Notes: generated by a model from the letters alone, not told the origin. Counted from the stretch's first letter, positions 9,701 to 19,330 are shown. The stretch: 64,000 nucleotides of DNA from Lingula anatina (GCF_001039355.2 NW_019773859.1:512158-576157); one strand, 5' to 3'. Numbers and translations are program-made.

Positions 9701-11918
9701 CCTTCACGGTGAATGGACCAAAACGGTCAACGCCGACATATGTGAACGGAGGGCTTTCTGTCAGGCGATCTGCAGGTAAATTTGCTGTCCTCTGCTCTCC
9801 CACTGAACCTCTTGTCTTTTTACATGCAACGCAGTTGGATATCAGTTTCGACGCGGCTGAGCTAGCTGAAATGATCCATATACCAGTTGACCTGAGGTAG
9901 TTAACTGTCATTCCTCTGCCTTGATCACCGCATGATCGGTGCGCGTGCTGTAAACATGGTGATGTAATATGATGAGATTTGGGTAATATAATAGGACGAC
10001 GAATGTCTTAAGCAGCATAGGGTGACATGCGTATTCGTCCTCCAACCCTCAGAAGTCCTTCCTTATCAAAGAAAGGGTTGAGCTTTCTCAGAGACTGTTC
10101 CTTATCCCCATTCGGGAATGCCTCGGCCTGCACGTGTTTGAAAATTTCATATGCGCTCCTTTTATTACGTCAACAGTGATCGGCGAGTGTGCCTTCTGAC
10201 CCTTTGGACGCAAAATTTGGCGATAGCGTAGGCAGAAAAACGTTCAAGTCGAACGTTCAAGTCGAACGTTCAAGTCGAACCAGAATTGACAAGTGGGATG
10301 ACGTAGACAACGCTGTTACTGCTTGCCTCACTTCTGTGTCTTCTTGGAGAAGAGAAAAATCATTTTGTTCCGTAGAAGCGATGGTAGTTTCCCATAAAAA
10401 TGAAGGCCCGTGAAACCAATGCTCATGATTAGCTAGATCGATGGCAGATAAACCTCACGAGGCAACATCAGCTGGGTTGGTCTCTGATGAAACGTACGAC
10501 CACTGGTTTGGCTTGGTGAAGTCCCTAATCACTTGTACTCTGTTGGCTACGTAAGTGTGGAATCGGCGTGCCTCTTTATTGATGTACCCGAGTACTATCC
10601 GACTATCTGTCCAAAGTATTCAGTCAGGTTCTCAAATTCCAGCTCGGAGCATAGGAGAGACGCTACTTACACAGATACGGTGGATGCTGTCAGCTCAAGT
10701 CTCGGAATGGAAACGGCCTTAAGCTGTGCTACCCTGCTTTTACCCATGAGTAAACAACAGTGTATTTGTCCTTTTTCGTTCACGAGCCATACATACGAAC
10801 ACTGTCCGTAGCCTCCTGCGCTGGGGTCACAGAAATGGTTCATTTCAGCAATCGACACTGAACCAAATTCATGCGGCTTGTAACAGCGTTTCAAACCAAT
10901 ATATTCCAATGAGCTAAGACGAAGCCTCTATTGCTCCCACCCTGATCGAAGGTTGTCAGGTATGGGGTCGTCCCAGTCCAAATTCTCAGCACAGAGTTCT
11001 GTAGAATGCGCTTGCTGACCATGACAATTGGAGCGACAAATCCAAGCGGGTCAAAGATCGAGCTGATCATAGACAATACGCCACGTTGAGTAAATAGCCT
11101 ATCCTTGAGTAGTATTCGGAACTGAAGCTGGTCAACACACCATTGAACACCAAGGGCTCTCTCGGGTAAGTACTTGTCTGCATTCATGTCAATGACATCA
11201 CAGTCGTGGGCTCGATCACCAAGTGGAACTGATTGGATGACTGCAATAGAGTTCAAGATGCCAAGACGAATGCCTAGCTTATCATAGAGCTGTCTGGATC
11301 GGCGTAGAAGTTCTATGGCATCTGATGCAGTAGCATTCGACTTCAATCCATTGCATTTTTATTTTCTGGTTTTTGTCTGTACATTTGACAGCTTTGCTGC
11401 CTTGATTTCTGTATATGATGAACTTACTGCTCATTATTTTAAATGAAAAACATATAAATGTGGAAGAAGAATTGAGAACATGAGGTAAGTAAAAACTTGA
11501 AGAAAGATCAATTATTTTACAGTAATACATTTTTTATATGAAATTTATGGAATGCATTTTCTTTGTGCTGTAAACATCACTCTATACATTTACCTTTTTT
11601 GCAGACAGAGGAGACAACAGTTGACATAGTTAGTAAGGTTCTGTCTACAAAAAATCTGTTGTACAAAGTCTCTGCACACATGCCTGGCTACCCATTGTGG
11701 TTCAAGAAGTTTTGTCCGAAATTAGGTGAAGTACCTTGGTCCTATGGTCCAACACTTATCACCATGCGGAAGAATGACACGCCAAAATTGATGCGTATGA
11801 CATGGAAAGGCTTTCCTGTCCATTTTGATGATAATCTGGGATGGGGATACCTTGTTCCTGGACGGATGGATAATCTTGATGTCCTACAGGGCGAGGATGA
11901 GCCCAAGTTTCCTTTAAA
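639..11918 (+). CDS. POLG: DNA polymerase gamma catalytic subunit, partial (four exons)
   Basis: This is the mitochondrial DNA polymerase, a family A enzyme with a 3'-5' exonuclease, a linker and a polymerase domain. Four exons (639-718, 824-1006, 1349-1457, 11605-11918) join in one frame with GT-AG borders. They read YCADDVIATHQVF, then PHPVTLAGMLQMGSSYLP, then YKEDPWLWDLDW, then TPKLMRMTW and GWGYLVPGR, all signature stretches of POLG around the end of the exonuclease domain and the start of the linker. Earlier exons must lie left of the window. The gene is interrupted by a Penelope-like element and a BEL/Pao relic in its third intron here, which is over 10 kb. No exon for the palm/fingers polymerase motifs was found between 11919 and 24497, so the locus is truncated, misassembled, or continues elsewhere. 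Confidence 0.9.
824..1006 (+). CDS. POLG: POLG exon (PHPVTLAGMLQMG block)
   Basis: The acceptor is GATTGAAAG and the donor is GTCAGT. The product reads FPHPVTLAGMLQMG, YLPLNANWNRYLE and later ANDACSLLEGN, each closely matching vertebrate POLG. It begins with the third base of the Arg codon left open by the previous exon and ends with AG, again completed in the next exon. Confidence 0.9.
1349..1457 (+). CDS. POLG: POLG exon (YKEDPWLWDLDW block)
   Basis: The acceptor AATTAAG at 1348 keeps the frame and restores Arg-Tyr before KEDPWLWDLDW, a POLG hallmark, followed by a lysine-rich tail. The donor after AAG at 1457 is GTCAAA, a weak but usable GT. The exon ends in phase 0. Confidence 0.87.
1458..1533 (+). 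other. POLG intron, left of the Penelope-like insertion
   Basis: This is short AT-rich intron sequence. GAAATACCAGAT at about 1520 resembles GAAATACCGGAT at about 4288, just past the right end of the Penelope-like element, so the pair may be its target-site duplication. Confidence 0.4.
1573..1702 (-). repeat. Penelope-like element left inverted arm
   Basis: This is the reverse complement of 4134-4286 except for about 20 bp missing near its inner end and scattered changes. It carries on the - strand the same hammerhead-like core as the right arm, with TCATCAG at 1652-1658 and TTTC at 1629-1632. Confidence 0.85.
1684..2320 (+). pseudogene. Penelope-like ORF, N-terminal region (broken)
   Basis: Two adjoining frames (1684-1908 and 1917-2141) and a continuation to about 2320 encode a charged, helical region rich in Lys, Glu and Asn, typical of the N-terminus ahead of a Penelope reverse transcriptase. 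At least two in-frame stops separate the pieces. No catalytic motif lies here. Confidence 0.6.
2330..3425 (+). pseudogene. Penelope-like reverse transcriptase (broken)
   Basis: The fingers region reads PADKGKCVVVMDRDNY near 2498 and PRFYATPKIHRPYKN near 2719. The palm reads YGMAIGSPLSPVLANLFMEE near 3104-3165 and YVDDT near 3223, the catalytic Asp pair. These match the Penelope RT order. The frame is broken by stops near 2445 and 2662 and by a frame change between about 2760 and 2970, so this is a relic. The best single open stretch is 2970-3425. Confidence 0.88.
3453..4157 (+). pseudogene. Penelope-like GIY-YIG endonuclease domain (detached)
   Basis: A basic linker is followed by CGVVYQCECQVCGEKYIGET near 3802-3861, where VVY and YIG are the two halves of the GIY-YIG motif. 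TGRSLTERITEHQ gives the usual Arg and His. The CEC and C residues between the halves are a Penelope trait. The domain nicks target DNA for reverse transcription. A stop at 3424 separates it from the RT. The open frame of 234 codons ends inside the right arm. Confidence 0.87.
4134..4286 (+). repeat. Penelope-like element right inverted arm
   Basis: This pairs with 1573-1702. It includes an internal short inverted repeat (GACAGGTTGTC then GTCATACCTGTC, about 4172-4193). It ends with GACAAAAGAATCCTCAA. A 45-bp piece of the same arm stands alone at 23758-23802. Confidence 0.85.
4202..4245 (+). ncRNA. Hammerhead-ribozyme-like core in Penelope arm
   Basis: The core CTGATGA lies at 4206-4212. A helix follows between GTCTG 4214-4218 and CAGAT 4227-4231, then GAAA at 4232-4235. 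These are the invariant hammerhead pieces in the right order and spacing, with one extra A before helix II. Helices I and III are very short. Penelope-like elements are known to carry minimal type I hammerheads. The left arm has ATCTG in place of GTCTG, which also pairs, so helix II is kept in both arms. Self-cleavage is uncertain because helix I is only about 2-3 pairs. Confidence 0.45.
4940..6040 (+). repeat. 130-bp minisatellite inside copy B
   Basis: Diverged monomers are recognised by ATCTCCAAAACTGGCAGAGA, CATAGTTACTATTGAACTTG and TTGACCTTTGACCTACTTTT. One unrelated insert lies at about 5270-5500. The same monomer fills parts of 7365-7580, 15980-17720, 20690-21100 and 39280-39540. Confidence 0.85.
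6045..7358. mobile_element. Nested 1.3 kb DNA transposon, non-autonomous
   Basis: Terminal inverted repeats are CAGACTTTACGAAAGGC on the left and GCCTTTCGCAAAGTCTG on the right, 17 bp with one mismatch. The flanking AACTTT at 6039-6044 and 7359-7364 is a 6-bp target duplication within the minisatellite monomer. Just inside the left end is a short tandem of CTGTCAGACCGAA; just inside the right end are GTCCGACGGTCCGACG words. No transposase frame is visible. The superfamily is not clear; a 6-bp duplication fits few groups (for example Dada). Confidence 0.75.
7862..8269 (+). repeat. Third repeat family, 5' hairpin plus tandem units
   Basis: It starts with a near-perfect palindrome, TGTACAGACACGTGTCTGTACA written as two arms about 7864-7885. 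Two tandem units of about 155 bp follow, with words such as CATATATGCAGCACCG and AAGTTATGCTGTTTTTTCAC. A second copy is at 12048-12390. Its likely other end (GTCTGTACATTTGACAG) recurs at 477, 7735 and 11376. The structure resembles the other Helentron-like repeats, but no CTAGT end was tied to it. It is cut by the BEL/Pao LTR at 8270. Confidence 0.6.
8270..8547 (-). repeat. Probable 3' LTR of BEL/Pao relic
   Basis: On the - strand a purine tract (TTTTTTGGGGAGCCA) is followed by TGTAACTGCAAC at 8547, a normal LTR start. The sequence runs past GGTATAAAGTTG, a TATA-like site, and ends near GGCAACA at 8270, where the neighbouring repeat resumes. TG and CA ends fit an LTR of 278 bp. There is no second LTR to compare, so the limits are inferred. 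Confidence 0.5.
8548..9277. other. BEL/Pao 3' noncoding region
   Basis: AT-rich sequence without a reading frame lies between the integrase end and the purine tract. It includes a short repeated AAACCATAAATATAATTAAT near 8750-8815. It probably belongs to the retrotransposon. Confidence 0.4.
9278..9553 (-). pseudogene. BEL/Pao integrase C-terminal piece
   Basis: It reads WLRPRRNFCVGDIVLIKDEN, then LPRNFWSLARVECVYPSDDE, then RPIQKLVLLVP. This is the DUF5641-type tail of Pao polyproteins (VGDiVLi.de..pr..W.larv...yp..D). A frame break separates it from the integrase core. Confidence 0.85.
9570..9911 (-). pseudogene. BEL/Pao integrase core fragment
   Basis: It carries NCVACKKTRG (end of the zinc-binding HHCC region), then PPFTYVGVDRFGPFTVKEG with the first catalytic Asp, then YGVLFTCLVSRAIHIEVATAL and TDSFINAL, which are Pao integrase signatures. 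It ends at a stop before the rest of the core. Confidence 0.87.
10667..10909 (-). pseudogene. BEL/Pao pol fragment (post-RT region)
   Basis: It reads GYGQCSYVWLVNEKGQIHCC and SRVAQLKAVSIPRLELTAST. The run a.gav.Y.r, then sk.rvap....siPrlEL is the RNase H-like region of Pao pol. It continues in another frame from 10891-11346. Confidence 0.75.
10891..11346 (-). pseudogene. BEL/Pao pol fragment (RT end to Pao domain)
   Basis: It contains LGVQWCVDQLQFRI, then FTQRGVLSMISSIFDPLGFV and APIVMVSKRILQ. The phrase TkRgiLS..s.ifDPLGf.aP is diagnostic for BEL/Pao elements. The upstream RT motifs are lost where the frame runs into repeat sequence at about 11347. Confidence 0.85.
11347..11604 (+). other. 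POLG intron end with repeat fragment
   Basis: TTTTTATTTTCTG and GTCTGTACATTTGACAGCTT at about 11354-11395 are a copy of the sequence at 455-500 and 7720-7760. The rest is intron ending in a pyrimidine tract and GCAG at 11604. Confidence 0.55.
11605..11918 (+). CDS. POLG: POLG exon (linker region)
   Basis: The acceptor CTTTTTTGCAG precedes TEETTVDIVSKVLSTKNLLY. The exon goes on with GYPLWFKKFCPKLG, WSYGPTLITMRKNDTPKLMR and GFPVHFDDNLGWGYLVPGRM, which track human POLG residue by residue in the linker. The donor GTGAGT follows TTTAAA, leaving two bases of a Lys codon. The matching next exon was not found. Confidence 0.92.
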
Positions 11919-12047
11919 GTGAGTTTCTTCTTGATATGACAGAAGTATTCCTCAATATGGGTTGCCTTTTAAATTAAATGTTTTAGATTGTAATGTCAGA
12001 GCTTGAATTAAAAATGACAATCCTTGTAGGCTTCATATTCCTTTTTA

Positions 12048-12390
12048 TGTACAGACACAGATGTGTCTGTACATATTGCCATCACCTGCGTCTGTCGTCG
12101 CCGTCGTCGCCTTGCACTTTCAGCATAAACACGATAAGTGGAAGACCGTTTTACTTTTTGGCTTTATATTTACAGTGCTGATGAATATTCATAAAACGCA
12201 GGTCAAGTTCAAAAATCAGCATGATCGGGCGATTATTGTAGAAGTTATGCTGTTTTTTCACTTTTCAGCATATATACAACACTGTAAACACATTTCAAGG
12301 AAAACCGAAGGCTGTTGTCATGAAACTCACAGGAGTAATCAATCTTACTAAAACGCAGGTCAAGTTCAAAAATCTGCATTTCACATTTCC
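12048..12390 (+). repeat. Third repeat family, second copy
   Basis: It opens with TGTACAGACACAGATGTGTC and its inverse, a hairpin like that at 7864, then has two tandem units with GAAGTTATGCTGTTTTTTCA and CAGGTCAAGTTCAAAAATC. It lies directly before Helentron-like copy C. The small ORFs here are repeat sequence. A stray monomer is also seen at about 17770-17840. Confidence 0.6.
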
Positions 12391-12430
12391 TCAGATTCAA
12401 TTCTTAGGCATGTTAACAGTCTCATTATTA

Positions 12431-15400
12431 GTACCACCAGTGTACACGCTGGCGGCACTCATGGTTTTAGTCCCAACCCGTCTCGTACAGCTCCGCCGGC
12501 TCTGCAGTCGGGGGGCCGGAAACAAGTCACCGTTACCGCTTCTCCTCCTAGACTGCCAGCACCTGTGTCCCCATCTCTTGGATTTAGGTCACATATAATC
12601 TCAACTTGAACAACCTGGTTTTTTTTGTCTCTGTTGGTGCATTGGCCTGGGCGTGACACTTGTTGAAATGCACCCTTGTCAAAATTTTTGAAAATTCAAG
12701 GCTAAATATCTCCCAAACCAAAGGAATTATGGGAAAAATTACTACAGAAGTCTGACCGAAAGTCATATGTGGAGATTCCAAATATGCCCTTGGATTTGAC
12801 TTTTGACCTTTTTTCAAGGTCAAACAAGCCAAAACTTTCTAAAAATGGGAATTTTCTGTAAAAAAATATTAGTTTGTGCTATTTTTTGGAAACTACACAG
12901 ATCTAAGCTCTCCTGTTATTAGGTACCGGCAGCCATTTTTTATTTCAATATTTACAGGTATAAACAATGCACCAAATGAAAGAACTTTGGAAATGATGTA
13001 CAATGATACTTTATTTGACTCTCTAGCACCAACAGTTCCCGAGATATGAGCAATTTAAGTTTTAGTAAAATAGACGTTTCACGTTAATAGAGATTCCGTT
13101 ATTTTTTGCCATTTTACAGACACTCTGTACTGATCAGAAATGATATCAGTAAGTATTTAAGTAATGCATTACTTACAACTATATACATAGAAGTAAAATA
13201 CATAATTTCATGTTGGAAAAAATAACCGTTTCTGAGATACTCTGCAATGAAAATCCTATTTTGTATCAAGCGGCCATAATAAAACAATGCTGATTATTCA
13301 CATACAAGCAAATTGATGCATTCATTATTTGTTATTCTACAGGTAAACGCTAACAATTTTTGTTTTAAATGGCACAACTATATACAGATATCATGTCTAA
13401 TTTTTTTCAAATACACTGGGATAATACTTTTTCTATAAATAGCATGCAAAATTAGAAAAAAATGCAATATCGCAGACGGAATTTCTACCATTGCATGTAC
13501 TTTAACTGAATTGCAAAAGTAAATTGATGATTACTCAGTCACCATTCATGCCACAGGCTTGAAAAAGGTATCATTGGAAAGCTAATAACCTTATCTTTAA
13601 CAATATTGCATTTACAAAGTATTTAGATAACATATTTTTTTTCAAATGGGCAAAACACCGTATAAATACCCGAAAAATCTGCTTGCATTCAGTAATTCTA
13701 CTGTCCTGTTGATTTATTATGCCAACATTTCATATCCAGAGCAGTCTTACTTTTATTTCACAAGTACTCTTATTCTTTGCAATGCATAAAACTGCATTTC
13801 ACTGCTTTAACAAACTATGTTTTTGTATTTTAAGTACAGTATCTGTAATTCCTTCAAGATAGGAATTTCCAAACAATGACCAGATAATGTTTTCAGTTCA
13901 AGGTCCCATGCAAAGACATATATTCAGTCTGTCTTCTATCTTCTATTTTTTGTCTTAGACCCCACTTGAAATAAATTTCCTTTCCTCTTAATTCAAATGA
14001 AAATTAAATTTATTAAACAGCCTTTAATAAAAGGCATAAATCTTTCTCAACACAAACAACTGGACACGATGCTTGTTTGTACAATGCACAACAGGGGGAT
14101 CCGGTCACCTTCCATGTCCTGTCACGCTGAAGATTTTTTCCCAATATATGGAGGTAGTCGTCATCTAAAATAATTGATCAAAGGTTTTCACATGTAAAAA
14201 CATTGAGTAGTTTCACGAAGCATCATGTTGTGAAAGTAAGAAATATCCCAATCTAAAAAATACTAAATTTTCTAAAATTAATTTTGATATCTTCATACAA
14301 TATTTTAATAAGTTAATTTCCCTTTTTTAATTTTAAGAATTATGCTAAAAATATAAGTTTCTTAAATATTTCTTTATATACAGCAGTAAGGCCTAAATTA
14401 TTGCCAATGAGAGCAGAATATGTACCATTACTACCTATTCAACTGATAATTTCTTCAGGCAATTCACACTCCTTCCAGCTTGTGTTGGGGCTGGCCATTC
14501 CCGAGTTCTGCTTATGGCCTAAAATGGTAAACAACACTGTCAAAATATATTGCCTTGAATAAATGAAATAAGTGTTTGCAATTTTAAACAATGAATAAAT
14601 TATAGCATCAGTTACTTCCTGTCAAATACGATGTATTTTATTATAGCTCTACTAAAAAAGTCGTAGGCCTAGTATAATCGCTCACGATCGTGTGCAGTAG
14701 AAAATTAATTATCTTCAAAAATATGAGGCCCTATGTCCTTAAATTAAATCAGTACAATTTTTAGATCATATGTAACACCAGTAAAACAGAAACATTTTTA
14801 ATATGGACACACTAGGAAAGCTCTGAAGTCCATTGTTTGCCTGAGGCCTCGTCCGTAATACGAACCAAATTCACTCAACTTTCTTTACCCCAAAACCACA
14901 TACATATTGAAGTAGTTCGGACATATTTTATATATTTCGTCAAGAAATGCCAAAAGCAATGTGACCGTGACTAGATTAGGGGGTTTCTTACCTTTCATTG
15001 TCCCTAAATTAGACAAGTAGACACAAATTTTATGATAAAAACGGCAGAGGAGCTTTCAACACGCTCTTCGCGGGCACAGCCATGTTGTTGACGGCACACG
15101 GGTTGATATCTTTGATCGCCTGGAGAATTTGCGCCCGTGGATTTGTAATTTAGTTTCGAATATCATTAAAATCTACAGAAGTTGCACTTTATTTTGATAA
15201 ATAGTTTGTTGGGGGTAAATAATTTGCATTATATAAATATTTTAGTTTTTCTTTCGACAAATCTTTAAAACTTACCTTTTTTGGTCGACTTTTATATTTT
15301 TTCCTTGGTGGATATTTTCGAATGTTACTTCGTTGGCTAGCTCTTCTTTTCAGCTTTCAGATGACAACAAAAACACGCGTGTGCAAGTAATAGCGGAAAA

Positions 15401-16505
15401 TCCCCGAGACGTTTTCTAATGCCTTGTCAAGGAGCGCATTTGCACCTAAGCGCTGCTGTGCTGTCAGCAGCTGTACAATGCTGCTAAACTGCGCGTAACA
15501 TGTTTTAATCAACTCTTATTAGACTACGTTTTTTAATGTCAAATCTAGCTTTGTTCTATATGATTTGAAAGAGCAACACCTGCCCTTTTATATGGTATAA
15601 AAAAATAGGGGGTTACTATTAAATTTTATACTGAAATTAAACCTTGAAAATGACCTTTTTGGCCCTTTCAGGTTTTTCTGTGCCTTATGTGCTTGCTGCC
15701 GGTACCTACTGTTATAGTGAGGGGTTACAATTGGGGACTCCTTTCATCTTTGGGAGTTTGGGGTCAATCGGTGCATTTTCACGGGAGAAGCAGCCATTAG
15801 ATACCGAAACTGAAAACTTGCTTTTATTCTGGAATGGTAAATGCCAGAAACCTTTTGTTCAACGCATTTTGTAGAACTTATCAAGTGCAATACTGGAGGT
15901 GGTATCCATTTTTTTGCTTTCGATATGGTTTAGGCATTGCGCTATATCAAAAATTACAACATTGCAATATTTAGTGGGGAAAATGTTAAATATTCCAAAA
16001 TTAGCAGAGATATGCCCATAGTTACTATTGAACTTGAATAGGTAGTCACATACTGGTAATCTAACTGTGACTTTGAAATTGACCTTTGACCTTCTTTTCA
16101 TGATGAACTGCACTTTGAAGTTTTCTGATCTTTATATCTCCAAAACTGGCAAAGATACGCCCATAGTTACTATTGAACTTGAAAAGGAATTTATATACAA
16201 GTAATCTAACTGTGACATTTAAATTGACCTTTGCCCTACTTTTCATCATGAACTGAACTTTGCAAATTTTCCAGCCCTTATATCTCCAAAACTGGCAGAG
16301 ATACACCAATAGTTACTGTTAAACTTGAAAAGGAAGTCATATACTGGCATTCTTATTGTGACCTTGAAATTGACCTTTGACCTACTTTTCAACATGAACT
16401 GAACTTTGCAAATTTTCTATCCCTTATATCTCGAAAACTGGCAGAGATAGGTCCAAAGTTACTATTGAACTTGAATAGGAAGTCATATATTGGCAATCTT
16501 ACTGC
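12431..16505 (+). mobile_element. Helentron-like element (copy C), allele with insertion
   Basis: The 5' hairpin begins GTACCACCAGTG at 12431 and continues as in copies B and D. It is interrupted at 12920 by a 2.8 kb transposon and resumes at 15709 with the minisatellite. It stops at the N at 16506. Confidence 0.65.
12920..15708. mobile_element. Nested 2.8 kb DNA transposon, non-autonomous
   Basis: Terminal inverted repeats TAGGTACCGGCAGC at 12920-12933 and GCTGCCGGTACCTA at 15695-15708 are perfect over 14 bp. CTGTTAT at 12913-12919 and 15709-15715 is a 7-bp target duplication. The empty version of the site, with one CTGTTAT, is at 16700-16706. No reading frame of note lies inside, so it needs a transposase from elsewhere. 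The 7-bp duplication does not point to one superfamily. Much of the body is AT-rich; a less AT-rich stretch lies at 15040-15500. Confidence 0.85.
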
Positions 16506-16506
16506 N
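16506..16506. other. Assembly join (N)
   Basis: A single N lies between two versions of the same locus. Sequence before it matches the inside of the next copy, and sequence after it starts again at the equivalent of 12719. Confidence 0.8.
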
Positions 16507-17730
16507 AAAGGAATTATGGGAAAAATTACTACAGAAGTCTGACCGAAAGTCATATGTGGAGATTCCAAATATGCCCTTGGATTTGACTTTTGACCTTTTT
16601 TCAAGGTCAAACAAGCCAAAACTTTCTAAAAATGGGAATTTTCTGTAAAAAAGTATTAGTTTGTGCTATTTTTTGGAAACTACACAGATCTAAGCTCTCC
16701 TGTTATAGTGAGGGGTTACAATTGGGGACTCCTTTCATCTTTGGGAGTTTGGGGTCAATCGGTGCATTTTTACGGGAGAAGCAGCCATTAGATACCGAAA
16801 CTGAAAACTTGCTTTTATTCTGGAATGGTAAATGCCAGAAACCTTTTGTTCATCGCATTTTGTAGAACTTATCAAGTGCAATACTGGAGGTGGTATCCAT
16901 TTTTTTGCTTTCGATATGGTTTAGGCATTGCGCTATATATCAAAAATTACAACATTGCAATATTTAGTGGGGAAAATGTTAAATATTCCAAAATTAGCAG
17001 AGATATGCCCATAGTTACTATTGAACTTGAATAGGTAGTCATATACTGGTAATCTAACTGTGACTTTGAAATTGACCTTTGACCTTCTTTTCATGATGAA
17101 CTGCACTTTGAAGTTTTCTGATCTTTATATCTCCAAAACTGGCAAAGATACGCCCATAGTTACTATTGAACTTGAAAAGGAAGTTATATACAAGTAATCT
17201 AACTGTGACATTTAAATTGACCTTTGCCCTACTTTTCATCATGAACTGAACTTTGCAAATTTTCCAGCCCTTATATCTCCAAAACTGGCAGAGATACACC
17301 AATAGTTACTGTTAAACTTGAAAAGGAAGTCATATACTGGCATTCTTATTGTGACCTTGAAATTGACCTTTGACCTACTTTTCAACATGAACTGAACTTT
17401 GCAAATTTTCTATCCCTTATATCTCGAAAACTGGCAGAGATAGGTCCAAAGTTACTATTGAACTTGAATAGGAAGTCATATATTGGCAATCTTACTGTGA
17501 CCTTGAAATTTACCTTTGACCTACCATGTATGATGAACTGCACTTTGCATGTTTCCTGGTCTTCATATCTCCAACATTGGCAAAGAAATGCCCATAGCTA
17601 CTATTGAACTTATATAGGAAGTCATATACTGTGACCTTGAAATTGACCTTTGACCTACTTTTTTACCACAAACTGAACTCTGCATATTTTCTTGCCCTTC
17701 ATATCTTCAAAACTAGCAGAGATATGCCCA
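16507..17730 (+). repeat. Second version of copy C without the transposon
   Basis: 16507-16706 repeats 12719-12919 almost exactly, and 16700-17500 repeats 15709-16503 almost exactly, differing by only a few bases (for example one extra TA near 16937). The minisatellite then continues to about 17720 without a recognisable 3' terminus. Confidence 0.85.
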
Positions 17731-18719
17731 GTGTTGTCCCTAGGTTTTCTCTTTTGTCAGCATACCGGTATATGCAATCCTGATAATGCATTTCAAGGAA
17801 AACCAATAGGCCTATTGTCTAGAAAATCACAGGAGTGATCAGTGTTAGATACCGTAGGTTCTAGATTCCGGTTTTGCCAGCTCGATCTTGATTTCATATA
17901 TAACCCATATCAACAATACCGGCTCTAGTGAACGGCGGCCATGTTACCCTTCCGTCAATCAAATAGAACTGCTCGAAAGTGAATTTGCAGTTGAATGTCA
18001 TCAGACCAAAATGAAACGTAAAACAGATTTAATTCTGCTTTTTAAACTTTTATTTACTGTATTTAAGATGAAAAATGAAAATCTAAATAATATTCTTCAA
18101 AAGAAAAGATATATCCAATGTTTTGTATTTTTTGCTTATCAAAGAATATTTAGTCCTGAGATATACACGTGCACAATACACATGCTTGCCATGTGCCAAA
18201 TTTGACAGCTACACTGTATGCCCGATACCACTGTAAGGGCTGCGCAATGGCTACACCAAAATCAGTTTTTAAAGCAGAATGTTGCTTGTATTGTGGCACT
18301 GACCTTTGACTGCATAATATTTTCAATTCAAACTTGTAAGTCTGCGTCAGGCACTAAAAATGCTTATTGTCTCGTCTGCATGAGATAACTTCAGCGCAAG
18401 GCGGGAAAGGCAGCTCCAGGCGGCTAAACCTGTGACGTACGAGACTTATGACTTCCAAATATGGATCCAGGCGGACACAGCTGTGACGTGTGACTTCCAA
18501 ATATGGAAGCGCCCCAGGCAAAATTTTGAAGAAGAACGCCCTCAGATTGTCGCTGTTCGTCAGAGCTAGTTAAAGCGACTCCATCATGAGGTATATTTAA
18601 GAAGCTATCTTTTACGTTGCTCAGACACGCNAGATTTAATTGCTGTACCCCGCAGGGTTGACGTGTGGGGAGGCGTGTGAGAGGCGGAGAGACTATTAAA
18701 AGATTAGGCGGTTTTTCTT
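17731..18719. other. Intergenic, no gene seen
   Basis: It holds a piece of the third repeat family at about 17770-17840, then unassigned sequence. The 105-codon frame at 17888-18205 is AT-rich and matches nothing I know. An N at 18631 marks another join. Confidence 0.4.
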
Positions 18720-18779
18720 TCATGTACGTCCGCCATTTTTAGGTCACCGGCTTTGTAAAGCCTGGCTTAATTCGTTGAG

Positions 18780-19330
18780 AATGCGCTCTATGACATATGC
18801 CGGCTATCTTAGATTTTCTCAAAATGCCCAAGAATACATGTTAGTTACTCGCCACATATATATTGTGTAGAAAGGATGTGGAAAACACTCAGAAACAAAC
18901 TTAATTTGATAGTGGAAATTTTATCTTTCTAGTTGCCATTAGTTGAATCCCTCATATACTAGAATTCCTGTGGCAAATGACAGCCATCTTGGATTTTCCA
19001 AAATGCCCAAAAACACTTCGTAGTTACTCACCACAAACATATTATGTGGGTAACAAAAATCTGAGAAACAGACTTAATTTGATAGTGGACAACGTATCTT
19101 TCTAGCGGGTATAAGTTGTGCACTAGTATTCTTATGGCTGTTTCTATGGCATATGACAGCCATCGTGGATTTTTTCAAAAAGTCCGAGGGAACTTGTTTG
19201 CTATCTGACATATATGAATAAAATTGGTAATAAGAGTGTGGAAAACTCTGAGAAAATAATTTATTTGATAAAAATCAACATAGGTATGTATATATTTCTA
19301 CATAATTTCACAAATTGGCGGCCATTTTGA
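18780..19330. repeat. About 180-bp tandem repeat, three units
   Basis: Units start near 18790, 18973 and 19152, each with a GACAGCCATCTTGGATTTT-like word, then AAAATGCCCAAG, a TAGTTACTCACCACA word and AATTTGATAGTGGA. The third unit is the most diverged. GGTCACCGGC near 18741 and GCCACCGGAC near 19455 may mark the ends of a larger element. Confidence 0.75.

Larger units (their letters stand above)
8270..11346 (-). mobile_element. BEL/Pao LTR retrotransposon relic
   Basis: On the - strand, pol pieces lie in proper order from high to low coordinates: the Pao-type post-RT region (10891-11346), further pol (10667-10909), integrase (9570-9911) and integrase C-terminus (9278-9553). A possible 3' LTR is at 8270-8547. 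Gag, protease, RT and the 5' LTR are missing. The remains are split by stops and frameshifts. It sits in POLG intron 3 of this window, opposite in direction to POLG. Confidence 0.82.

Noticed and set aside
17888-18205. 105-codon + frame after the minisatellite
   Set aside because: AT-rich, no known domain, no exon borders matching POLG or any neighbour.
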